DNA of 13,891 bases from Bacteroidia bacterium. Its GTDB lineage: Bacteria > Bacteroidota > Bacteroidia > Bacteroidales > Azobacteroidaceae. Under the pieces are notes generated by a model, which ran no database searches, was not told where the DNA came from, and worked only from the letters and a program-made list of their open reading frames with translations. The stretch is from NCBI GenBank assembly GCA_025996815.1, contig BNTT01000073.1, forward strand, positions 1 to 13,891. The letters run 5' to 3'. Positions 7,203-13,891 of the stretch are shown here, one piece after another. Each line of letters starts with the position of its first letter. Within the stretch, counting starts at the first letter, position 1. The position numbers were made by a program, and so were the translations under genes.

Positions 7203-10200
7203 TGCCGTTTCTACCATTACCAAAGACTCCCTGACACAGCCAACCGCGGATTTTATCCTCCTCAACGACGACCCTGCCGTATATCCGGGCAATGCGAATC
7301 CTGACACTACCTTTTGGACGGTATATGGCGATGCCAACACCACCACGCCGCTCTTCGACGTGAGCGTGACATTCAACAGAACAGGCAGCAGTGGAACCTT
7401 CCTGACCCTGACAGACACCCTGGGTATAAAGGCAAGGAACTATTGGCTGGCAGCCACCGTGCCCGGCAAAATAGAAAGTGAGCGGGTGCGCCTCACGGTT
7501 GTTGATTATACCATGGGCGTGACACCCACCCCCACGACCTCCACCCCCATCCTTGCCAAGACCTCCGCCTCGCAGCCGACAATCAGTTTTCCCATAGATA
7601 ATGCCGCCGCCTACTCGTCGGGGACATATACATGGAAGGTTTATTCCGAGCAGACAAGCACCACGGAAGCGACCTACATCAGCGCGTCTCTATTCTCCGG
7701 GTCTTTGGTGCTGGCAGACGTGAACGGCGTGAATGTACCCACAGGGAATTTCTGGGTTACTGCCACCGAAAGCGGGTTTGCCGGCAAAGCGGAAAGTGGG
7801 CGGCTCAAGCTCACGATTACCGCGTATGTGCCGAACGTGATACAGACCCCGACCCCGATTACTTCCTCTGCTGTTGTTGCCAAGACCATCGCCACACAGC
7901 CAAGCGTGGATTTTCCTCTGAACAATTTCGCTGCTTATTCGAGTGCAACTATATGGAAGGTTTATTCCGCGGCGACAGGAGCCGGATTGGACGGCAACAT
8001 AACCGCCAGTTTCATCGGCACAACACTGCGGCTGACATCCTCCACGGGCGATGTAACAGCGGCGAGCTACTATATCACCGCCACCAATCTCGCTGTCGAA
8101 AGCAGCGGGCGGCTGAGGCTTGTAGTTACCGCGTATGCGCAGGGTGTAACACCGACCCCCATAGTATCCGCTCCAAGTTATGTAAAAACCTCTCCCCAGC
8201 AGGCAAGCATCAACTTTATCGTGGACAACGGCGACCTGTATAGGGTAGGGGGTACAACATGGAAAGTCTATACCTCGCAGGCAGGCACCACGACGGCTCC
8301 CGGCATAACCCCGAACTTCAACAGCGCAAACAAAACCTTGACCCTGTTTCATTCTTCGGATGTTCCCAACGAGAGTTACTGGATTACAGTTACCGACGCC
8401 GGTAAGACTGAAAGCGGGCGGCTGAAGGTCTTGGTTTCTGCGTATGTGCCGGGCGTAACCCCGACCCCGAAAGTTGCCTCTGTTGCCATTGAAAAGACCT
8501 CCGTCACACAGTCGGGCGTGGACTTTACCCTCACCAACGCCACTGCTTATTCGAATACGACAATATGGAAGGTTTATAACACGCTGGAAGGTGCCGTAGT
8601 GGACGGCGACGTAACCGCCACCCTCAGCAGTCCGTTATTGTGGCTGACATCCGGCACGAGCGATGTGACGGCGAAGGACTACTATATCACCGCCACCAAC
8701 GCACCTACCGATGCCGAAAGCGGGCGGCTGAAACTCACGGTGAGGCCGGATGGAACCGGCGGGAGCACCGGCGGCGGCGGCGTGTTAGAAATCGTTGCCA
8801 CCCCCACCGCCACTCCGGGGGCAGGCACTTACTCCGGACCCCAGACGGTGAGCCTTGCTACCACAACGCCGGGGGCGACCATCCATTACACCGTCGACGG
8901 AACAGTTCCCACAACAAGCAGCACCGTCTATAGCACCCCCATTGCGGTGAGCATGGGAACCGTCCTGAAAGCCATCGCGGTGAAGACGGGCATGACCGCC
9001 AGCGCAATGCTGATAGCGGATTATACTCCTACCGGCACGGTTGTTACCCCCACCGCCAATCCGGGGGCAGGCTCCTACGCCGGCCCCCAGACGGTACGCC
9101 TTGCTTCCTCTACGCCGGGGACGACCATCTATTACACCCTCAACGGAACTATCCCCACGACCAGCAGCACCGTCTATAACAATAGCACCCCCATTACGGT
9201 AAACATGGGTACCACCCTGAGAGCCATCGCGGTAAGAGCAACTATGGTAAACAGCGCGGTGTTGACGGCGCAATATACCGCTGTCCCCGCTTTAACAGGC
9301 TCGGTAGGCATCAATGGCACCTTGTTAGTGGGATACCCCCTTTCTGCAAATACAACGTCCCTTGGTGGACGCGGAACCATTTCTTACCAGTGGAAACGGG
9401 GTGCCGCGAATATTGGGACAAACAGTCCGGTCTATACCTTGACGGCTGCCGATGCAGGTGCAGTCATCACCGTGGAAGTGAGCCGCGCCGGATATACCGG
9501 AGTCAGAACCGCCAGTATAACCGTACCGCTTGTTGTTACCCCCGCATTAACAGGCTCGGTGAGCATCGACGGCATCGCGGAAGTCGACCAAACCCTCGCA
9601 GCAAATATAAATCTCCTTGGTGGAAGCGGAAACATTTCCTACCAGTGGAAAGGGGACGGTGTGAATGTTGGCTCAAACGGTCCAATCTATGCCTTGAAGG
9701 CTGCCGATTTAGGTAAACCCTTCACTGTGGAAGTGAGCCGCGCCGGATATACCGGAAGCGTAATCAGCACACCAACTGCGGCAGTTGTCCTCCCCATTTT
9801 AACAGGTTCGGTAACCATCGACGGTCTCGCGGAAGTCGGACAAACCCTCACCGCAAATATAATGTACCTTGACGGAAGCGGAGCCATCTCCTACCAGTGG
9901 AAACGGAATGGCGTGAATATTTCAGGGGGAACCGGTCAAACCTATACCTCCGTGACGACTGCCGATATAGGTAAAACTTTCACCGTGGAAGTGACCCGCA
10001 CCGGAAATACCGGAAGCATAACCAGCACTGCAATCGGTCCGGTTATTGCCTCCATCCCTCCCTTAACAGGCACCGTAAGCATTAACGGCATCGATTCAAT
10101 CGGCTACACCCTTACAGCAAATATATCGTCCCTTGGCGGAAGCGGAACCATCGCCTACCAGTGGAAACGGAGCGGTGTGAATGTTGGGACAAACAGTTCA

Positions 10201-12270
10201 ACCTATGTCGTGACGGTTGCAGATGAAGGTTCATCCCTGACCGTGGAAGTGAGCCGCGCCGGAAATTCCGGAAGCGTAATCAGCAATCCCACCGCGGTGG
10301 TGCCTCCGCTCACTCGGGTTGCCACCCCCACCGCCATTCCGCCGGGAGGAGCCTACTCCACCTCCCCGTCTGTATACCTCTCTTCCACTACGCCGGGGGC
10401 GCAAATCTATTACACCGTCAACGGAACTCCCCCCGCGACAAGCCCCACCGCCTATACCACCCTCTATACAACCCACCTTTCTGCAAATATTAGCTCGGCG
10501 GCACCCACGAGAACCGTGAGAGCCATCGCGGTAGCACCGGGTATGCCAAACAGTGCGGAAATGACAGAGATATACAGATACGACGCCACCGCCGCCCCCG
10601 CGCCCCCACCAGTCTTCGCCGTCGCCACCACCACACCCAAATTTAAAATAAGCCAAGCCGCACCGGCTCAAAATGTGGTTTTCGATTTAGCAGGGTTAGA
10701 GAACTACCCGCTTGTCAAAGTTAGAGTGTACGATGCGGCGACCGGTGGTAATGACTTAACCGCGACCACGGGCACGGGCAGTGGAGCCACCTTACAAACG
10801 TCCTACTCCCGCGAAGCATCTAAAGCAACTGTGACCATAGGCAGCATTGCTCGGACGGTTATTCCCGTCGGGGACTACTGGATTACCATGACTGTACCCG
10901 GTATGTTTGAAAGCAGTCGGGTTAAGGTTACGGTTACGAGTGCTCCCCTTCCTCTTTCTGTCACCCCCATTCTCTACCCCGTTAAGTTTGAGTGTTACCC
11001 GGGTGAGCATTACCCGAAGCAAGACAAACTGAATATCACTTTGACGACGAGCTACCCCAGCGGCACCCAAATCTATCTGTTTCGTGATGACGCACCGTCA
11101 ACCGAGTTAGTAGCGGATATTACTACGGAATATAATGTCGAAGAGAAAAGTCTGGTATTGGGGCTTAACAATAATGTTCATTCCGGGGATTACTGGGTTG
11201 CCGTTCAGGAACCCGGTAAGGATATGAGCGCCCGAATTAAGGTTGCGATTATCCGCTATCACTTAACCCAGCCGGTAAGCCCGAACCTTAATGTAAAATT
11301 TAGTACTAATCAAGGGTTTACTTATATCCTTAGGCAACTGCACGAGCTGATTAGCTACCCGTATCCGGGCGACGACTTTACCAAGATAATCAGACTCGGC
11401 GACTATCTCGACCTGCCTCCCGTAGGGGGAAGGCATCTTCCCAATAACGAAGAGTTTATCGATGATCTCGGCTCGCATGGCTATCTCAGGCGCCTTATAG
11501 TGGTAGGCCTCAATTCATTTAAGCGCGACGGCGGGCTGGTGAATAATCCCAATGCCCCCGACCATTTGGTGTTCCAGTTCGAGAATGTTCCGTATCTTAA
11601 TCGCGAGATGTTTTACGGGACTTTCGAGGATCACAAGTACATAGCCAGAAACAAAGGCGGCTATGCGACAAGCCTCGTGAGGTCTTATGTTACCGAAGCT
11701 TTGATGAATGATTTATTTACAAATTGCATGTATATGGACACTACTATGGTCAAAACTATGGTATGGGCACCCAAGCGCCAGATGGCAAATGGACCATTGT
11801 ATTACGGAACGGGGGTGGACGTGCTTGAGGATAAACTCTGGATCCCCACCGAATGGGAGATGACAGGCAAACATTTAACTTCGATTTGGCAGCTTGAGCC
11901 CGGTACGGGTCAGGCACGGCTTGAGTACTACACAACTGACGACCGCCGCGCAAAATATAACAGGAAAGGTTCTTTCATTGCAGGGAAATATTATGCCGAC
12001 TGTCGAACGCGATACTGGTTGGCCTCAGCCGGCTCTTTTCGGGTGTTCTATACTCACCTACAGATAGATCATAAATATATTTATTATGAGGAGGCTCCTA
12101 CAAACGATATCTATGGTTCCCTCACCCCTGAGTGGGTGGTTGAATATCATGACACTAACGCCCCAGCAGTACTCGGGACCACCTTTGCCACGATCGATAT
12201 AAATGGCTATCCCGGGTTTTCCCCAACAAATCACACGGCAGGCATCAGCCCCGCTTTCTGTTTCAAATAG
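5623..12270 (+). CDS. Giant modular surface protein (probable lipoprotein): WKVY repeats, chitobiase-C-like and Ig-like modules, DUF6273-like C-terminus
   Basis: A 2215-residue protein with an N-terminal Sec signal and a candidate lipobox LAQC (Cys21); Gln at -1 is unusual, but the acidic tail CSDRSEELE suits surface-exported Bacteroidota lipoproteins. From about 34 to 1040 there are ten ~100-residue repeats: T..Q..V.F.L.N, then WKVY, LTLTH, Y.VTAT..GK.ESGRL.L, usually ending TPTP. A GTGGSTGGGG linker follows. Next are chitobiase/hexosaminidase C-terminal-like modules (about 1056-1136 and 1140-1219), four Ig-like modules with YQWK and VEVSRAG (1223-1563), a third chitobiase-like module (1565-1653), and two divergent WKVY-type repeats (1660-1880). 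The C-terminal ~330 residues resemble DUF6273. No enzyme site and no type IX secretion domain is seen. A stalk-and-tip adhesin or binding protein is the likely role, by inference. It starts at the ATG after the 5578 promoter, and a close paralog follows 41 bases downstream. Confidence 0.93.
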   Translation: MKANAKGLVIALLASFVLAQCSDRSEELEQTEMPRVFDNNAVKTAVTQQSVEFFLTAEFPDAEWTVYSSATGSGKAAGVTVECIGGTVLVLTHVTDIYPATYFVTATDPGKAESLRMRLSVSPQAQTPVPMVSIATVSKSEALQASVPFSIDNVGAYSAATQWVLYANGTGTGGRITDITASLNGDVLTLTHHSSDVWVGVYFLAAIDAGKSESPRLHLEVLPNDPTRTRAPNPANAIVAKTTSTQPGVPFTMLNLYLNPQWKVYVSATEASEAIVTPSYSGNTLTLSYNSLDVPTGIYYVTATDVGLKESARVKLTISPYTAVPTANPTTALPSVAKTATTQQSVVFLLTNIPTFPLNTTWKVYSVSSGIATALNITATHNGANLTLKHTTDIPVGNYWVSATEGSKAESERLALQVTAFEPLKTATPTVATADIIKNGVQPAVTFTLTNLPAYLLTTTWKVYAAATGTALADGVTAANVGTVLTLSHRTDVPEQIHYVAATEPNKLESERLALTVAKDRTPTPIFAVSTITKDSLTQPTADFILLNDDPAVYPGNANPDTTFWTVYGDANTTTPLFDVSVTFNRTGSSGTFLTLTDTLGIKARNYWLAATVPGKIESERVRLTVVDYTMGVTPTPTTSTPILAKTSASQPTISFPIDNAAAYSSGTYTWKVYSEQTSTTEATYISASLFSGSLVLADVNGVNVPTGNFWVTATESGFAGKAESGRLKLTITAYVPNVIQTPTPITSSAVVAKTIATQPSVDFPLNNFAAYSSATIWKVYSAATGAGLDGNITASFIGTTLRLTSSTGDVTAASYYITATNLAVESSGRLRLVVTAYAQGVTPTPIVSAPSYVKTSPQQASINFIVDNGDLYRVGGTTWKVYTSQAGTTTAPGITPNFNSANKTLTLFHSSDVPNESYWITVTDAGKTESGRLKVLVSAYVPGVTPTPKVASVAIEKTSVTQSGVDFTLTNATAYSNTTIWKVYNTLEGAVVDGDVTATLSSPLLWLTSGTSDVTAKDYYITATNAPTDAESGRLKLTVRPDGTGGSTGGGGVLEIVATPTATPGAGTYSGPQTVSLATTTPGATIHYTVDGTVPTTSSTVYSTPIAVSMGTVLKAIAVKTGMTASAMLIADYTPTGTVVTPTANPGAGSYAGPQTVRLASSTPGTTIYYTLNGTIPTTSSTVYNNSTPITVNMGTTLRAIAVRATMVNSAVLTAQYTAVPALTGSVGINGTLLVGYPLSANTTSLGGRGTISYQWKRGAANIGTNSPVYTLTAADAGAVITVEVSRAGYTGVRTASITVPLVVTPALTGSVSIDGIAEVDQTLAANINLLGGSGNISYQWKGDGVNVGSNGPIYALKAADLGKPFTVEVSRAGYTGSVISTPTAAVVLPILTGSVTIDGLAEVGQTLTANIMYLDGSGAISYQWKRNGVNISGGTGQTYTSVTTADIGKTFTVEVTRTGNTGSITSTAIGPVIASIPPLTGTVSINGIDSIGYTLTANISSLGGSGTIAYQWKRSGVNVGTNSSTYVVTVADEGSSLTVEVSRAGNSGSVISNPTAVVPPLTRVATPTAIPPGGAYSTSPSVYLSSTTPGAQIYYTVNGTPPATSPTAYTTLYTTHLSANISSAAPTRTVRAIAVAPGMPNSAEMTEIYRYDATAAPAPPPVFAVATTTPKFKISQAAPAQNVVFDLAGLENYPLVKVRVYDAATGGNDLTATTGTGSGATLQTSYSREASKATVTIGSIARTVIPVGDYWITMTVPGMFESSRVKVTVTSAPLPLSVTPILYPVKFECYPGEHYPKQDKLNITLTTSYPSGTQIYLFRDDAPSTELVADITTEYNVEEKSLVLGLNNNVHSGDYWVAVQEPGKDMSARIKVAIIRYHLTQPVSPNLNVKFSTNQGFTYILRQLHELISYPYPGDDFTKIIRLGDYLDLPPVGGRHLPNNEEFIDDLGSHGYLRRLIVVGLNSFKRDGGLVNNPNAPDHLVFQFENVPYLNREMFYGTFEDHKYIARNKGGYATSLVRSYVTEALMNDLFTNCMYMDTTMVKTMVWAPKRQMANGPLYYGTGVDVLEDKLWIPTEWEMTGKHLTSIWQLEPGTGQARLEYYTTDDRRAKYNRKGSFIAGKYYADCRTRYWLASAGSFRVFYTHLQIDHKYIYYEEAPTNDIYGSLTPEWVVEYHDTNAPAVLGTTFATIDINGYPGFSPTNHTAGISPAFCFK
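5722..8742 (+). repeat. Array of ten ~100-residue WKVY repeats inside the giant gene
   Basis: Approximate repeat starts are 5722, 6001, 6301, 6592, 6901, 7186, 7522, 7846, 8149 and 8458, so the period is about 280-340 bases. Each unit predicts a beta-sandwich with a conserved Trp in (T/I)WKVY, a LTL strand, a DVP turn, Y.(V/I)(T/S)AT, and ESGRLKL near the end. TPTP or similar Pro-Thr linkers join units. Units 8 and 10 resemble each other most (TIWKVY, LTS, DVTA..YYITATN). I do not recognise a named domain; a fibronectin-III or Ig-like fold is my guess. Confidence 0.85.
9289..10315 (+). repeat. Four tandem Ig-like 'YQWK' modules inside the giant gene
   Basis: Units begin near 9289, 9544, 9796 and 10063, spaced 255, 252 and 267 bases. 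Each has LTGSV.I.G...VG.TL.AN, GSG.ISYQWKR.G.N, a TAAD.G strand and VEVSRAG.TGS. DNA conservation is high: a 30-base stretch coding VEVSRAGYTG is identical at 9472-9501 and 9727-9756 and nearly so at 10243. This module type is common in bacterial surface proteins. It is flanked by chitobiase-C-like modules on both sides. Confidence 0.8.
11281..12270 (+). other. DUF6273-like C-terminal domain of the giant protein
   Basis: Residues about 1887-2215 differ from the repetitive stalk. They are rich in aromatic residues, contain three cysteines, and by eye use more AT-rich codons than the repeats. Pointers to DUF6273 are IRLGDYLDLP, LIVVGLNSF, the substitution-site pattern SLVRSYVTEALMNDLF, LWIPTEWEMTG, RYWLASAG and the final GISPAFCFK, which matches the family's usual G(V/I).PA ending. 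Such domains are thought to have a C-type-lectin/formylglycine-enzyme-like fold and to sit at the tips of surface proteins. The assignment is from recalled motifs, not a search. Confidence 0.6.
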
Positions 12271-12311
12271 GGAGTAAATTAAACTAAGTATCATATAAAC
12301 AAAAGAAGACA
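12271..12311 (+). promoter_or_regulatory. 41-base spacer with conserved 25-base leader and no promoter box
   Basis: The last 25 bases (12287-12311) are identical to the leader before the first giant gene (5598-5622), ending in the purine-rich AAAGAAGACA that may act as a weak ribosome-binding site. The first 16 bases are unrelated to the upstream region of copy 1. They contain no TAnnTTTG and no hairpin, so neither a promoter nor a terminator separates the two giant genes. Confidence 0.6.
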
Positions 12312-13891
12312 ATGAAAGCAAATGTAAAAAGGTTAGTGATTGCGCTGTTGGCATCTTTCGTGTTGGCACAGTGCAGCGACCGGAGCGAGGAATTGGAGCA
12401 GACCGAGATGCCTCGGGTGTTTGATAATAATGCGGTGAAGACCGCCGTCACGCAGCAGAGCGTGGAGTTTTTTCTGACCGCGGAGTTTCCCGATGCCGAG
12501 TGGGCAGTCTATTCGTCGGCAACCGGCTCAGGCAAGGCAGCCGGCGTGACTGTGGAGTGCATTGGCGGTACAGTGCTGGTGCTGACACACGTCACAGATA
12601 TTTACCCTGCAACATATTTTGTTTCCGCCACCGAACCGGATAAAGCCGAAAGTATGCGGATGAGGCTCTCGGTGTCGCCTCAGGCACAGACCCCCGTTCC
12701 AATGGTAAGCATCGCCACCGTTTCCAAATCCGAAGCATTGCAGGCAAGCGTGCCTTTTTCCATAGACAACGTTGGGGCATATTCCGCCGCCACCCAATGG
12801 GTGTTATATGCCAATGGCACGGGCACCGGTGGGCGAATCACCGATATTACGGCATCGCTCAACGGCGATGTCCTGACCTTGACGCACCACAGTTCGGATG
12901 TGTGGGTAGGGGTGTATTTCCTTGCCGCCATCGACGCGGGCAAGAGCGAAAGTCCGCGACTGCATCTGGAAGTCCTCCCCAACGACCCGGCCCGGACGCG
13001 GGCACCGAACCCTGCCAACGCCATCGTTGCCAAGACCACCTCCACGCAGCCGGGTGTTCCTTTCACGATGCTGAATCTTTATCTCAATCCCCAATGGAAG
13101 GTGTACGTTTCGGCGACAGGGACAAGTGAAGCCATCGTGACAGCATCCTACTCCGGCAACACCCTCACTCTGGGCTACAACAGTCTGGATGTTCCGAACG
13201 GGATTTATTACGTTACCGCCACCGACGCTGGGTTGAAAGAAAGTGCGCGGGTCAAGCTCACGATAAACCCATATACGGCAGTTCCGACCGCCAACCCCAC
13301 TACTGCCCTTCCGAGCGTTGCCAAGACCGCCACCACACAGCAAAGCGTGGTCTTCTTGCTGACCAACATCCCCACCTTTCCGTTAAATACCATCTGGAAA
13401 GTCTATTCCGTGAGCAGCGGCATCGCGACGGCACTCAACATCACCGCCACACACAATGGTGCTTCCCTCACCCTGAAGCACACCACGGATATTCCCGTAG
13501 GGAATTACTGGGTTTCCGCCACCGAAGGCAGCAAGGCGGAAAGCGAGCGGCTCGCCCTTCAGGTTACCGCCTTTGAGCCTCTCAAGACAGCCACGCCGAC
13601 AGTAACCACCGCCGACATCATCAAGAACGGTGTGCAGCCGGCAGTAACTTTCACGCTGACCAACCTCCCCGCCTATCTGTTGACTACCACATGGAAGGTC
13701 TATGCCGCCGCGACAGGCACCGCGTTGGCAGACGGCGTTACCGCTGCAAACGCGGGTACCGTCCTGACCCTGAGCCACCGTACGGATGTGCCTGAACAGA
13801 TACATTACGTTGCCGCCACCGAACCGAACAAGCTGGAAAGCGAGCGGCTCGCTCTCACCGTTGCAAAAGACCGGACACCAACACCGATTTT
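12287..13891 (+). repeat. Long direct repeat, copy 2 (partner 5598-7202)
   Basis: This is the second copy of the leader plus the 5' part of the giant gene, still matching when the window ends. Differences are uneven: copy-1 positions 6091-6296 and 6302-6430 are identical to copy 2, while several changes cluster at 6431-6465 (13120-13154) and at 5936-5968 (12625-12657). Confidence 0.95.
12312..13891 (+). CDS. Second giant WKVY-repeat surface protein, 5' part only (runs off window)
   Basis: An open frame of 526 codons from the ATG at 12312 to the window edge, with no stop. It encodes the same signal peptide and LAQC lipobox, five WKVY repeats and the start of the sixth. It differs from the first protein at scattered residues, such as A5V, G7R, T-to-S and G-to-D in the first repeat, and E-A to G-T and P to A in the third. 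All differences are substitutions, so the frame is preserved and the gene is probably under selection or recently copied. It begins 41 bases after the stop of its paralog with no visible promoter, so it is either co-transcribed or silent. Whether its downstream modules and C-terminal domain match copy 1 cannot be seen. Confidence 0.9.
   Translation, partial: MKANVKRLVIALLASFVLAQCSDRSEELEQTEMPRVFDNNAVKTAVTQQSVEFFLTAEFPDAEWAVYSSATGSGKAAGVTVECIGGTVLVLTHVTDIYPATYFVSATEPDKAESMRMRLSVSPQAQTPVPMVSIATVSKSEALQASVPFSIDNVGAYSAATQWVLYANGTGTGGRITDITASLNGDVLTLTHHSSDVWVGVYFLAAIDAGKSESPRLHLEVLPNDPARTRAPNPANAIVAKTTSTQPGVPFTMLNLYLNPQWKVYVSATGTSEAIVTASYSGNTLTLGYNSLDVPNGIYYVTATDAGLKESARVKLTINPYTAVPTANPTTALPSVAKTATTQQSVVFLLTNIPTFPLNTIWKVYSVSSGIATALNITATHNGASLTLKHTTDIPVGNYWVSATEGSKAESERLALQVTAFEPLKTATPTVTTADIIKNGVQPAVTFTLTNLPAYLLTTTWKVYAAATGTALADGVTAANAGTVLTLSHRTDVPEQIHYVAATEPNKLESERLALTVAKDRTPTPI

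Noticed and set aside
5722..8742. Regularly spaced repeats as a CRISPR array
   Set aside because: The repeats are ~300 bases, diverged, in frame and protein-coding, with no short identical repeats separated by unique spacers.
11900..12270. Type IX secretion C-terminal domain, or a DGR variable repeat proven in place
   Set aside because: The C-terminus ends in a DUF6273-like SPAFCFK with no T9SS signature. No reverse transcriptase or template repeat is in the window, so retroelement diversification remains only a hypothesis.

Overview
The window looks like chromosomal DNA from a member of the Bacteroidota, most likely order Bacteroidales. The evidence is two TonB-dependent receptors with C-terminal aromatic residues, a DUF3822-like protein, and four copies of the Bacteroidota -7 promoter box TAnnTTTG just upstream of genes. 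Intergenic DNA is very AT-rich, the genes are much more GC-rich, and Shine-Dalgarno sites are weak. The species cannot be named from the sequence. No tRNA, rRNA, CRISPR array, transposase or phage gene is visible.

Left part (1-3466, minus strand): a compact three-gene operon read right to left from a TAnnTTTG promoter at 3459-3466. It encodes a secreted conserved protein of unknown function (2808-3431), a short DUF3822-like protein (2282-2803) and a TonB-dependent receptor (162-2282). The genes are separated by 4 bases and by a one-base stop/start overlap. Downstream of the operon (1-161) lies non-coding DNA with a 35-base near-perfect palindrome and a related short palindrome.

Middle (3511-5622, plus strand): a second TonB-dependent receptor is transcribed divergently from its own promoter (3511-3518). 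A 229-base AT-rich spacer follows. It holds a possible AT-only terminator, two very similar promoters, and between them an intact 23-codon ORF that may be a real microprotein or a remnant.

Right part (5598-13891, plus strand): a 2215-residue modular surface protein, probably a lipoprotein. It has about ten ~100-residue beta-type repeats centred on a W-K-V-Y motif, two chitobiase C-terminal-like modules, four Ig-like 'YQWK' modules, a third chitobiase-like module, two divergent copies of the first repeat, and a ~330-residue C-terminal domain resembling DUF6273. Only 41 bases after its stop, a second gene of the same family begins and runs off the window. Its first 1580 bases align with the first gene without any indel at about 97% identity, offset by exactly 6689 bases. 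The spacer before it has no recognisable promoter. The pair is therefore either one operon of giant paralogous surface proteins or an expression locus with a recombination partner, and it is the most interesting part of the window. How the receptors and the giant proteins relate functionally is not shown by the sequence. All are expected at the cell envelope.
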